DNA of 64,000 nt. Origin: Calamus simplicifolius. Its lineage: Eukaryota > Streptophyta > Magnoliopsida > Arecales > Arecaceae. A program made the translations under genes and the position numbers. The notes beneath the pieces were generated by a model, which was given only the letters and a program-made list of their open reading frames with translations, was not told the origin of the DNA and made no database searches. Numbering within the stretch: position 1 is the first letter of the stretch; every line of letters starts with the position of its first letter. The stretch is taken from contig UESW01004423.1 of the NCBI GenBank assembly GCA_900491605.1, positions 1,741,710 through 1,805,709 of the forward strand, written 5' to 3'. Of this stretch, positions 32,775 through 43,014 are shown in pieces.

Positions 32775-33125
32775 GTTTGATTTGTTTATTTCATAAAATT
32801 ATTTGGAGAACTATATATTACGTCTTTGAAAAATAAAGTCTTTCCATGGCTAGCCTTAAGAAACATGTTATATATTGAAGAAATTTTGGCAAGAAAAAAT
32901 TGATCGGTAGGTAACATTGCCAGAGCTCCATTCGAAACTATTTACAATCATCTATTCCTGAGATGCTTCTTTGCAAAGAGAGTTTGGCTCCAAATTAAAG
33001 TCTATCTAAATGTCAAAAAATTATCATCCAGCTTTCAAGATTTATGGCTAAATTGGAGGAAGAAATGTATCCAAGTCAAACTTCGAAAAGCATGGGACCA
33101 ACTTACAGGTATCATTTGCCGTCAA
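32775..33125 (+). mobile_element. Old plus-strand LINE remnant, segment 3 (zf-RVT)
   Basis: The plus strand encodes APFETIYNHLFLRCFFAKRV followed by WLQIKVYLN. This is the zf-RVT signature (HLF..C.FA..VW) found at the end of plant LINE ORF2. It follows segment 1 in the correct protein order, after removal of the two insertions. Confidence 0.75.
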
Positions 33126-33336
33126 ATATGGCTAATAATCTTTCTCCTCTAAGTTTTTTTTTTTTTTTTAAATCTGCAGCAGATTCCCAGAGCCACCAAC
33201 TACTTTCACAGCTTCTAGCCTAACTCTTGGAGGGCCATTTGCAACGTAGCACCTGACTTTTGCACCTTCTTCTTTCTTCGCTCTTCTCTCTGTTCCTTCA
33301 TATACCTCTTCTCATTATAATCTTATTTTCTTTCTG

Positions 33337-33337
<1 letters not shown>

Positions 33338-33399
<62 letters not shown>
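33338..33399. repeat. (TA)n microsatellite
   Basis: About 31 uninterrupted TA dinucleotides lie here. They are followed within 12 bp by the truncated LTR end of element B. Confidence 0.98.
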
Positions 33400-33403
<4 letters not shown>

Positions 33404-33410
33404 TATATTA

Positions 33411-34613
33411 TTACCACCGGGATCCGTCCTCCGACTCGAGCGCGGTCGATCCTCAGGGAGTGGGGTGGCGGACCTGCAAAACAGGAAGCACACACGCGGA
33501 GGGACGCCGGGGGTTGTCCTCCGCGGAAGGCCCTCCGACGCTTAAGTCAGTGGGGAAGGAATCGATGATCAACCAGACAATGGGGAGGTGGATCTCTCTG
33601 GGAGACCTCTCCAGGGGGCGGCCAATCGGAGGCTCTGGTTGGGGCAGAGCACCGACGAGCTGCCGGGAGAGAGGAATGACTCTAGAGTTTTTGTGCGTCA
33701 AGAGTTGCGTACCTGAGGGAATCTGCCAATCTGATATTTATAGACTGTCACCTGGGGACTTGAGCATCTTCTGGAAGGTACTGAGGTTGTTACGATACGG
33801 AGGTAGATAGAATCAGGCCGTCGTGGGGCCGTTAGAATCCACGCCTTGTCTGTTAGGGGATCGACGGCTGGGAGAGCTCCTTGATGTCTTGGGATCTGGG
33901 TGAGTAGACCTGGGGCAGTTACAATAGGTCTTAGGCCACGTCTTAACATGATTCCCTGCTCAGGGTGTTGCTCGGGTAGGCTTGAGCTCTCCCGCATCAG
34001 ATTCCGCGGAGGTAGACGTCGGGGCGTGGATCGCTAGGTAGCAGCAGGCTAGGGAAGCCCAGAAGAGGCCGAGCTACGGAAGCCCGGAAGAGGCCGAGCT
34101 ACGAAAGCCCGGAGGAGGCCGAGCTACGGAGGCCCGGAAGAGGCCGAGCTACGGAAGCCTGGAAGAGGCCGAGCTAAGGAAGCCCGGAGGAGGCCGAGCT
34201 AGGGAAGCCCGGAGGAGGCCGAGCTACGGGAGCCCGAAAGAGGCCGAGCTACGGAAGCCCGGAGGAGGCCGAGCTACGGAAGCCCGGAAGAGGCCGAGCT
34301 ACAGAAGCCCGGAGGAGGCCGAGCTAGGGAAGCCCGGAGGAGGCCGAGCTAGGGAAGCCCGGAGGAGGCCGAGCTAGGGAAGCCCGGAAGAGGCCGAGCT
34401 AGGGAAGCCCGGAGGAGGCCGAGCTAGGAAAGCCCGGAGGAGGCCGAGCTAAGGAAGCCCGGAGGAGGCCGAGCTAGGGAAGCCCGGAAGAGGCCGAGCT
34501 AGGGAAGCCCGGAGGAGGCCGAGCTAGGGAAGCCCGGAAGAAGATGGTAGGAGGGGGTCAGCCTTAGCCGTCTTGCATGGATATCAATGCAATGACGATT
34601 TTACCCCCCAACA
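33411..34613 (-). repeat. 3' LTR of element B
   Basis: On the minus strand it begins TGTTGGGGGGTAAAATCG (34613) after a polypurine tract. A TATA-like TATAAATATC lies near 33740. The first half contains a 25-bp tandem array. The end near 33411 is missing about 15 bp compared with related LTRs. Confidence 0.75.
34045..34545. repeat. 25-bp tandem array in the LTR of element B
   Basis: About 20 copies of a 25-bp unit, AAGCCCGGAGGAGGCCGAGC plus TAGGG, are separated by no spacers. Copies differ at one or two positions (AGGAGG or AAGAGG; TAGGG or TACGG). Confidence 0.95.
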
Positions 34614-34632
34614 CATGCCCCCCACTCCCTAG
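34614..34632 (-). promoter_or_regulatory. Polypurine tract of element B
   Basis: The minus strand reads AGGGAGTGGGGGGCATG directly before the LTR start TGTTGG. It is close to the tract of element A (AGGGGTGGGGGCATC). Confidence 0.75.
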
Positions 34633-34917
34633 TTTGAAGCGTAGGTTCGGGCGTAGGGAGTATAAGCTCAAGTGGCGTGCCCCGACGGGACATCTTGGCC
34701 TAAACACCCGTGCAATGATGCCTTAATTAATGCGATAGGGCCATCGTACCTTCAGAGGTAAGGCTCCTCCACTAGCGACGGTTGAGATTGTGCCGTGCCG
34801 TGAATCCCGATCGATATGGGGGTTTGTCGAGGCGATTCCGGACGCCTCGAATGGGATGTTCCGCCTCCCCAGGGCGTTTCTTGGCGGAGAAGCGAAGTGA
34901 CAGCTGCCCTATATGCA

Positions 34918-34925
34918 TATATATA
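34918..34925 (+). promoter_or_regulatory. TATA box of the antisense gene, element B
   Basis: TATATATA lies about 111 bp before the ATG at 35036, in the position seen for the antisense genes of A and D. Confidence 0.5.
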
Positions 34926-35035
34926 CGCACATGTGTGCGTGTTTGCGGTGTCTTCTTACCTTGTTTTCAGAAGAGCATTGGCCTCTCATCCTCTCCAGCG
35001 TTCACCGTTTTCGCCCAGGATTTCCCTCGACCGAG

Positions 35036-36121
35036 ATGGCGATGAGCCCTGAAGACGTGGCCTCAGAGATCGTCGCTGAGGATTTGGGGAGGATTCACCA
35101 GAGGTATGGTCTGCCCATGGATGTGGTTTTGCGGGTGCCGGGACTTGAAGATAGGGTTACCCGGGGATTAGAGTCTGGAGTATTTGTCTATGAGGACAGT
35201 TTTAAGGCGGGTCTTCGTTTTCCTCTCCATCCCTTGGTGAAGGAGATCATGGCCCACTACAACATCTGTCCATCGATGGTGGCTCCAAACAGTTGGCGGA
35301 ACATCGTAGGATTTATTTCGATGTGTCACCAGATTCAGGTTGCTGCAACCCTCCCCCTTTTCCGCACCTGCTATCACTTGACTCCTGGAAGGAAATCGGA
35401 GTGGACCTCTATCGGGCCTCGGAGATCTTTTAATGTTATTGCGGACAAGCCCTCTTCCATCAAGGGGTGGAAGAGCCGATTTGTGATTGCGGAGGGGAAC
35501 ATCGGTTCCGATTTCCCTCGGTGATGGGGGGAAGTTGCGAGGGATGCGGAGACGCATCTGGCCTATCGGCGCAGGAGGAGAGGGACCTGGATGTCCTTCG
35601 TAATGGACAGACGTTTTCGGCTAACGACCTGTTATCGGAGGGGGCTCTCTTTGCAGCCGGGCTCAGCCCTTTGGACCCTCAAGGTGAGTTCCTTTTTGCG
35701 TTGCGTATTTTCCGATTACTGCACTTGGGTCTGAATATGTGAACTCCGGTTTGACAGCCACTAGGTTGGCGTTGTCGAGCCTCTCCAAGAGGAAGAGAGG
35801 GAAGCGTCCCGGGGAAGGTAGTGGAGCGGACAGCGGCCGACCCAAAAGAGGGGCCATACATCCGCAAAGAGCCCGCCGGGCGCTGGAGCAGTCGCTACAG
35901 AGGCGCCTGGGGCGAAGGAGGATACGGGGAGGGTGGCCGTAGCGCCCGAACCTCTCGTGTTGAAGATTTCAGACAGTTCGGATGAGGCTCCGCTGGCCCA
36001 TCCGACCGTGCCTCCCTTGAAGGAGGAACCCGCGACGGGTCCAGTGGGGGCAGTCGTAGCAGAGGGGTCCATTGCCCCCGTGGGGTTGCCACCGGCTCCA
36101 GCGGAGAGGGAGAGGAGACAG
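35036..36121 (+). pseudogene. Antisense accessory gene of element B (Transposase_28-like, spliced), truncated
   Basis: Opposite in direction to the host element, it starts at ATG 35036 (MAMSPEDVASEIVAED). Exon 1 holds PGLEDRVTRGLESGVFVYED, then FKAGLRFPLHPLVKEIMAHY, SMVAPNSWRNIVGFISMCHQ and LPLFRTCYHL, matching Pfam Transposase_28. A TGA at 35522-35524 and a frameshift near 35570 interrupt it. The exon ends with DLLSEGALFAAGLSPLDPQ. A phase-1 intron (35684-35757) follows. Exon 2 begins TRLALSSLSKRKRGKRPGEG, a basic, nuclear-signal-like segment, and then becomes acidic and proline-rich. The gene is cut at 36121 by the copia insertion, so the coiled-coil exon is absent. The homologues are in elements A and D. 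Confidence 0.78.
35684..35757 (+). other. Intron 1 of the antisense gene, element B
   Basis: The donor is CAAG/GTGAGT and the acceptor GGTTTGACAG. The length is 74 bp and the phase is 1. Removing it links a frame ending SPLDPQ to one beginning TRLALSS without a stop. Confidence 0.75.
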
Positions 36122-37754
36122 TGTTGAGAAATTATTGTAACACAATTACTCCAACTTATTGATTTTGATGATTTCCAAAAGACATTGCTTTACTTTCTAA
36201 AAGGCTATGAAATGTTAAGTTAACCAATGAAATATTCAATTTCAAATTGGAAACTATGAACTATTAAAAATATAATGAGTTTCTTGAATCAATTGAATAT
36301 ATGTTTCAGTGAGCTATACTTATGAATTCAAAATGATTTTATATATCAATCTTTTAAAGATCAATGACTTAATGAGAATGCTTTGAAATTGAGCTTTACT
36401 GTTAAAACAACATTATCAATATTTATATTTCAAAGTTGGTTGGGATGATTTTCAAAGCAAATCAGAATGTTTTCTGATTTTTGTATCAGTCCCGAGCCGA
36501 CTCGAGAGTTTCCGAGTCGACTCCTGAACTTTCTCGAGCCGACTCGTGACTGTGCGAGCCGACTCGACTCAGACGGCAGAAAGACTCATTTTTGAGTGCT
36601 TCTCGAGTCGACTCCCAGCTTTTCGCGAGTCGACTCCTGAAAGTCAAGAGTCGACTCCCAGATTTTCACGAGTCGACCCCTGAAAACTCATTTTTTGGTG
36701 CGTTCTGGATTCGATTGCTCGAGCCGACTCGCACAGTCCCGAGCCGACTCCCCGAATCTGGGCGGAAATTTTTTGAGTTGACACATCAGCTCCAACGGAT
36801 ATATTTTTGAATAACGGCTATTTTTCTTTGTTTCTAACGGCTATATTGTTTCAGAATCTATAAATAGAGGAGCCATTCAACAAAGAAAGAAGAGAGAAGA
36901 TATATATTGAGAATCATTCAGTAAGAAATTCAAAAGAGGGAAAAACAGAGTGTTATTAGAAAAATCGTTTGATTTAAGAAGAAAGATTCAAAAGGAGTGA
37001 AATCCAAGAGTGAGATTCGTGCACTCCAGAGCTACCTTCTACAAAAGATTCAAGAGGAGATCCCAACACTTTCAAGAGCAAATCAAAGATCTTCCACATT
37101 CAAAGAAAAGGGAGAAAAAGCTTCAACCCAACTCCAAAGCTCAAATCTGTGGAGAATCGGTGCGAGGCCTGATTCAACATCAAGAGGAGTTGAAGGAAGG
37201 AATCCAAAGAAGCCAAGCCAGCTCTCAAGCTTTAATATTCAGGCTTTTCTAAACTCAATTTTTATTTTGAAATATCTGCTCAAAAAGGAGCTGCTTGTAA
37301 TTAAACTCATTTTATTTGTTTGTATCTAGTTTAATCTGAGGGATTAAACTAGAGGAGGTTGTTAAACCTCGGTACAAGCTAGGTATAGCTTGTGTTTGGG
37401 TTTGGTGCCGGTGAGCCCGTGTAAAATCGGCTGGGTTCGTTGTGATCCCGGAAAAACAACAAGTTTGAGTTGTGAACTTGGAAAACAACTCGGCTGTAAT
37501 CTAGAGAGATTATAGTGTGGACCCAAGTGAGTCTTGGGAGTGGACGTAGGTGTTGGTTGCACCGAACCACTATAAAAATATCTTGTGTTTGCCGTGCCTA
37601 ATTGTCTCTTCTCTATCTCTCATATACTTGTGTTTGTGCTTTGCTTATTAGTTAATCCTTTCACTTGCACATCTCATTTTAAATTGCTTAAAAGTCTTAA
37701 ATTTTTTAAGAACCCAATTCACCCCCCCCTCTTGGGTTGCCATCTGGGCCAACA
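36122..37754 (+). repeat. 5' LTR of the SIRE-like copia element
   Basis: A 1633-bp LTR runs from TGTTGAGAAATTATTG to CTGGGCCAACA. A cluster of ten GAG[T/C]CGACTC-like sites lies at about 36485-36755. A TATA box, TATAAATA, lies at 36859-36866. The primer site follows two bases after the end. Confidence 0.85.
36859..36866 (+). promoter_or_regulatory. TATA box of the SIRE-like LTR
   Basis: TATAAATA occurs in the context CTATAAATAGAGGAGCC, a strong plant core promoter. The transcript would start near 36890. Confidence 0.75.
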
Positions 37755-37756
37755 AT

Positions 37757-37768
37757 TGGTATCAGAGC
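37757..37768 (+). promoter_or_regulatory. Primer binding site (initiator Met tRNA)
   Basis: TGGTATCAGAGC is the standard copia primer site, two bases after the LTR end. Confidence 0.9.
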
Positions 37769-37817
37769 ATAGTGCTCATTTAGAGTTTGATCTCACGATC
37801 AAGAGCTAAAGGTCATT

Positions 37818-38845
37818 ATGGCAACACAAAGTGGTTCTAGTTTTGCTGAAGGTCATTCACGAATAGACCTCCACTTTTTAATGGCTCAAACTATTCTTAT
37901 TGGAAAGCTAGAATGAGGATATTCATTCAAGCTTCTGATTATGAGCTTTGGGGTGTTATATTAAATGGACCTAGTACACCCACACACCTTATAGATGGCA
38001 CTATTGTTCCAAAGCCCGAAAGGGATTGGAATGATAATGATAGGAGAATGGCTCAACTTAATGCCAAAGCCATTAATATCTTATATTGTTCCTTAGATTC
38101 AAATGAATTCAACCGCATCTCTACTTGTAATTCCGCTAAAGAAATATGGGATAGGTTGGAAGTTACACATGAAGGAACAAACCAAGTAAAAGAATCAAAG
38201 ATAAATATTAGTTCATAAATATGAATTGTTCACAATGGAACAAACTGAAACCATCACATGCATGTTCACTAGATTCACCGATATTGTGAATGGTTTGAAA
38301 AGTTTAGGAAAAGTTTATACTAATGCTGATCTTGTTCGCAAAATACTCAGGTCATTGCCAAGATCGTGGGAAGCAAAAGTCACAGCAATCCAAGAAGCCA
38401 AAGACCTCAATGCACTACCCTTAGAGGAGCTTCTAGGATCTCTCATGACCCACGAATTGACAATGAGGCAGCATATTGAGGAGGAAACTAAAAGAAGAAA
38501 ACCATTGCTCTAAAGGCTGCAAAATTGGAAGAGAGCAGCAGTGATGATAGTGATGAAGATAATGATGAAACTGCTCTCTTGGCCAAGAAGTTCAGAAGAT
38601 TTTTGAGGAAAAAGAAACCCTTCCAAAAACGAAAATTTGGAAATAAAATGGAAGGAGAAAAGGAAAAGAAAGAAAAGGACAAGGACAAAGAGAAAGACCC
38701 CTTGATCTGTTATGAGTGTAAGAAACCGGGGCATTATCGATATGATTGTCCACAATTGAAAAAATGGCCGTTGCCGAACAAGAAAAAAAGGGGGGGTGGG
38801 GGGGTTTCCCCCCGCCCCCCTGTTAAGAGATTTTTTTTTTTGTGA
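37818..38845 (+). pseudogene. gag of the SIRE-like copia element
   Basis: The start is ATG 37818 (MATQSGSSFAEG). A frame change near 37860 precedes the UBN2-type gag domain: ARMRIFIQASDYELWGVILN, then AKAINILYCSLDSNEFNRIS and KEIWDRLEVTHEGTNQVKES. Further pieces are VRKILRSLPRSWEAKVTAIQ and LPLEELLGSLMTHEL. A Lys/Glu-rich stretch is followed by the zinc knuckle CYECKKPGHYRYDC (about 38710-38750). Stops at 38216-38218 and 38511-38513 and a frameshift break it. After PQLKKW the sequence enters the array at 38770, so the extra C-terminal residues are not gag. Confidence 0.88.
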
Positions 38846-39470
38846 TAGTGGCCTGGCCACCGTGGCCAGGCCACTGCCGGCCACGCAGCGGCCGTGGCCG
38901 AACAAGAAAAAAAGGGGGGGTGGGGGGGTTTCCCCCCCCCCCCCCCCTTGTTAAGAGATTTTTTTTTTTTTTTTGTGACAGTGGCCTGGCCACCGTGGCC
39001 AGGCCAGGCCACTGGCCCGGCCACGGCAGCGGCCGTGGCCGCCTTGTCCGGCCGCGGCCACGGCCGTGGCCGGACAAGAAAAAAAGGGGGCGGGGGTTCC
39101 CCCCTGTTAAGAAATTTTTTTTTTGTGACAGTGGCCTGGCCACCGTGGCCAGGCCACAGGCGGCAGCGGCCGTGGCCCGGCGATGGCAGCGGCCGTGGCC
39201 GAACAAGAAAAAAAGGGGGGGCGGGGGGGTTTCCCCCCCCTGTTAAGAATTTTTTTTTTTGTGACAGTGGCCTGGCCACCGTGGCCAGGCCACTTCCGTG
39301 GCCGCCTTGTTAAGTTAAGATTTTGTGACAGTGGCCTTTTGTGACAGTGGCCTGGCCACCGTGGCCAGGCCACTGGCCGGCCACGGCCAGCGGCCGTGGC
39401 ACGGAAAACGGCCATAAAATTTTTTTTTTTGTTGGCCTTAGAGAAATGATTAAAAAAAATTTTTTTTTTA
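38770..39470. repeat. Hairpin and homopolymer tandem array
   Basis: Units of roughly 75-150 bp contain an A run, a G run, a C run, TGTTAAGA, a T run, GTGACAG and then a perfect hairpin with 12-bp arms TGGCCTGGCCAC around a single C. The hairpin occurs five times (starts 38849, 38982, 39132, 39268, 39348). GGCCGTGGCC variants lie between. Open frames on both strands are artefacts. The run lengths may be affected by sequencing or assembly. Confidence 0.88.
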
Positions 39471-39640
39471 GAGAGTGTGGGGGCTTACCTTGGTCGAGAG
39501 AAGACGGCGGAGTCGGAGGAGAACGCCGGGGAGCCGGAGCACCAGAGGGGAGGCACTGGAGCAGCGAGGTGGGAGCCGGAAATTTTTAGAGCACGGCGGC
39601 GGCTAGGTCAAGATGGGGAAGAAGAAGAAGAGAAGGCCCG

Positions 39641-39650
39641 CTTTTATATA
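39641..39650 (-). promoter_or_regulatory. Left-facing TATA box of the CACTA-like remnant
   Basis: The minus strand reads TATATAAAAG. It is followed about 150 bp on by AAG/GTAAGC, a good splice donor (39489/39488), within a GC-rich leader. Confidence 0.45.
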
Positions 39651-39655
39651 AGTAA

Positions 39656-40480
39656 TTAGCGACGCAATAATTTGCGTCGCTATATGGTCGCAATATTTTT
39701 TTAATTTTATTATGTATTAGCGACGCATTAATGCGTCGCTAATCCATCGTTAATCTGGTTTTATAATAATTTTATGAAAAAATAGCGACTCAAATAATTG
39801 CGTCGCTAATGCGTCGCTAACTTGGCGCCAATGTCCGATGAGAAATTTATTTTTATTTTCTAGGAATTGCGTCGCTAAGGCATCGCAATATTTTTTAATA
39901 TTTTTAATTGATTAAAATAATAACTTATTACAATAATTGCGATGCAAGCAGTGTGTCGCAATAATTTTTAAATATTTATAAATGATAATATTTATAATTT
40001 ATGATAATAATTACGACGTAAAATTTCATCGCAATAATTTTTTAATATTTATTATACTAAAAAAATTTATTAATACTGAAAAAATTATATTTACTAAAAA
40101 TAATTGCGACGCATATATTGCGTCGCAATATTTGTTTAATTTTTTCCTAAAATGCGTCGCTATGGCGTCGCAAAATTTTTAAATATTATTAATGATAATA
40201 TTTATAATGATAATAATTATGACGCCTTATTGCATTGCAATAATTTTTTAATATTTTTAATTAGATATATTTATTTAAAAAATATTGCGACGCAAATTAT
40301 GCATCGTAATATTATTTTTTTATTTATTAATACTGATAAAAATTATTTTTACTAAAAATAATTGCGATGCATACATTGCGTCGCAATATTTGTTTAATTT
40401 TTTGCTAAAATGCGTCGCTACGGCATCGCAATAATTTTTTAATATTTTTTAAACTTTTTCATAATTTTTTTTTTGAGTAA
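39656..40480. repeat. Left GCGACGC palindrome array
   Basis: Pairs of GCGACGCA and TGCGTCGC recur every 40-100 bp in AT-rich DNA. One, at 39717-39742, is a perfect 26-bp palindrome with arms TTAGCGACGCATT. It mirrors the array at 43015-44010. Confidence 0.85.
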
Positions 40481-40485
40481 TTATA

Positions 40486-43005
40486 AGTGATCCGACGGTT
40501 GCGATCGATCCAAGCCATGATCGATCCCAGTCGGCGATTATCCGACGGTTGCGATCGATCGAAGCCCTGATCCCGATCGGCCACGACCGATCTCGGACCG
40601 TGGCAATCGGTCCGATCGGCAACGATCCGACGGTTGCGATCGATCCAAGCCCTGATCCCGATCGGCCACGACCGATCCCGGACCATGCGATCGGTCCGAT
40701 CGCTGGCGATCCGACGGTTGCAATCGATCCAAGCCCTGATCCCGATCGGCCACGATTGATCTCGGACCGTGGCGATCAGTCCGATCGGCAATGATCCGAT
40801 GGTTGCGATCGATCCAAGCCCTGATCCCGATCGTCCATGACCGATCTCGGACCGTGGCGATCGCACCGATCGGCACGATCCGACGATTGCCATCGATCGA
40901 AGCCCTGTTCGATCCCGGTCGGCGATCAACGATCTCGGACCGTCGCGATCGATCCGATACGCGACAATCCGACGGTTGCGATGATCCAAGCCGTGATCCC
41001 GATCGGCCACGACCAATCTCGGACCGTGGTGATCGGTCCGATCGGCGACGATCCGACGGTTGTGATCGATCCAAGCCGTGATCCCGATCGGCCACGACCT
41101 ATCTCGGACCGTTGCAATCCGTCCAAGATCGGCGACGATCCGACGGTTGCGATCGATCCAAGCCGTGATCCCGATCAGCCACGACCGATCTCGGACCGTG
41201 GCGATCGATCCGATCAGCAACGATCCGACGGTTGCGATCGATCCAAGCCCTGATCCCGATCGGCCACGATCGATCACGGACCGTTGCGATCGGTCCAAGA
41301 TCGCTGGCGATCCGATGGTTGCAATCGATCCAAGCCCTGATCCCGATCGGCCACGACTGATCTCGGACCGTGGCGATTGTCCGATCGGTAACGATCCGAT
41401 GGTTGCGATCGATCGAAGCCCTGATCCCGATCGGCCACGACCGATCTCGGACCGTGGCAATCGGTCCGATCAGCAACGATTCGACGGTTACGATCGATCC
41501 AAGCACTGATCCCGATCGGCCACGACCGATCCCGGACCGTTGCGATCGTCTAAGATCGCTGGCGATCCGACGGTTGCAATCGATCCAAGCCCTGATCCCG
41601 ATCGGCCACGACTGATCTCGGACCGTGGCGATCGGTCCGATCGGCAATGATCCGACGGTTGCGATCGATCCAAGCCCTGATCCCGATCGTCCATGACCGA
41701 TCTCGGACCGTGGCGATCGCACCGATCAGCGTCGATCCGACGGTTGCCATCGATCGAAGCCCTGATCGATCCCGGTCGGCGATCAACGATCTTGAACTGT
41801 CGCGATCGATCCGATACGCGACAATCCGACGGTTTGCGATCGATCCAAGCCGTGATCCTGATCGGCCACGACCGATCTCGGATCGTGGTGATCGGTCCGA
41901 TCGGCGACGATCCGGTTGTGATCGATCCAAGCCGTGATCCTGATCGGCCACGACCTATCTCGGACCGTTGCAATCCGTCCGAGATCGGCGATGATCCGAC
42001 GGTTGCGATCGATCCAAGCCGTGATCACGATCGGCCACGACCGATCTCGGACCGTGGCGATCGGTCCGATCGGCAACGATCCGACGGTTGCGATCGATCC
42101 AAACCCTGATCCCGATCGGCCACGACCGATCACGGACCGTTGCGATCGGTCCAAGATCGCTGGCGATCCGACGGTTGCAATCGATCCAAGCCCTGATCCC
42201 GATCGGCCACGACTGATCTCGGACCGTGGCGATCGGTTCGATCGGCAACGATCCGACGGTTGCGATCGATCGAAGCCCTGATCCCGATCGGCCACGACCG
42301 ATCTCGGACCGTGGCAATCGGTCCGATCGGCAACGATCCGACGGTTGCGATCGATCCAAGCAACTGATCCCGATCGGCCACGACCGATCCCGGACCATTG
42401 CGATCGGTCCAAGATCGCTGGCGATCCGACGGTTGCAATCGATCCAAGCCCTGATCCCGATCAGCCACGACTGATCTCGGACCGTGGCGATCGGTCCGAT
42501 CGGCAATGATCCGATGGTTGCGATCGATCCAAGCCCTGATCCCGATCGTCCATGACCGATCTCGGACCGTGGCGATCACACCGACGACGTCGATCCGATG
42601 GTTGCCATCGATCGAAGCCCTGATCGATCCCGGTCGGCGATCAACGATCTCGGACCGTCGCGATCGATCCGATACGCGACAATCCGACGGTTGTGATCGA
42701 TCCAAGCCGTGATCCCAATCGGCCACGACCGATCTCGGACTGTGGCGATCGGTCCGATCGGTGACGATCCGACGGTTGTGATCGATCCAAGCCATGATCC
42801 TGATTAGCCATGACCTATCTCGGACCGTTGCAATCCGTCCGAGATCGGCGATGATCTGACGGTTGCGATCGATCCAAGCCGTGATCCCGATCGGCCACGA
42901 CCGATCTCGGACCGTGGCGATCGGTCCGATTGGCAACGATCCGACTGTTGTGATCGATCCAAGCCCTGATCCCGATCGGTCACGATCAATTTTTGGACCG
43001 ATCGC
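40486..43005. repeat. 85-bp satellite with 857-bp higher-order repeat
   Basis: About 29-30 copies of an 85-86 bp monomer carry GATCCGACGGTTGCGATCGA, CCCGATCGGCCACGACC and GATCTCGGACCGTGGCGATC. A variant monomer containing CGTCCATGACC recurs at 40832, 41689 and 42547, spacings of 857 and 858 bp, i.e. ten monomers. Unit lengths and GATC-rich composition leave long open frames on both strands, none of which is a gene. Confidence 0.93.
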
Positions 43006-43014
43006 TATTTAACA

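Larger units (their letters stand above)
33411..36121 (-). mobile_element. Tat-type Ty3/gypsy element B, partial
   Basis: Only the 3' part of a minus-strand element remains: the LTR (33411-34613), the polypurine tract and most of the antisense gene (plus strand). Gag-pol would lie to the right but is cut off by the copia LTR that starts at 36122. The left LTR end lacks the usual TG start and abuts the (TA)n tract, so both sides are truncated. Confidence 0.8.
36122..38770 (+). mobile_element. Ty1/copia element of SIRE-like type, truncated
   Basis: It has a complete 5' LTR (36122-37754), an initiator-Met primer site and a gag with a zinc knuckle. Protease and all of pol are missing. Similarity stops at about 38770, where a hairpin and homopolymer array begins. 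The long LTR and gag type suggest the SIRE/Maximus lineage, which is an inference. It inserted into the antisense gene of element B. Confidence 0.82.

Noticed and set aside
34045..34545. Regular short repeats resembling a CRISPR array
   Set aside because: The units are directly adjacent with no spacers, lie inside an LTR of a plant retrotransposon, and have no cas genes nearby.
38842..39313. Open frames with WPPWPGH-type repeats on both strands
   Set aside because: They are produced by the GGCC hairpins and homopolymer runs of the array and have no coding support.
40459..42989. Long open frames on both strands (up to 333 codons) over the 85-bp satellite
   Set aside because: The GATC-rich monomer lacks stops in several frames. 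The translations are simple repeats of DRSWPIGIRAWIDRN-type residues, with no domain and no start context.
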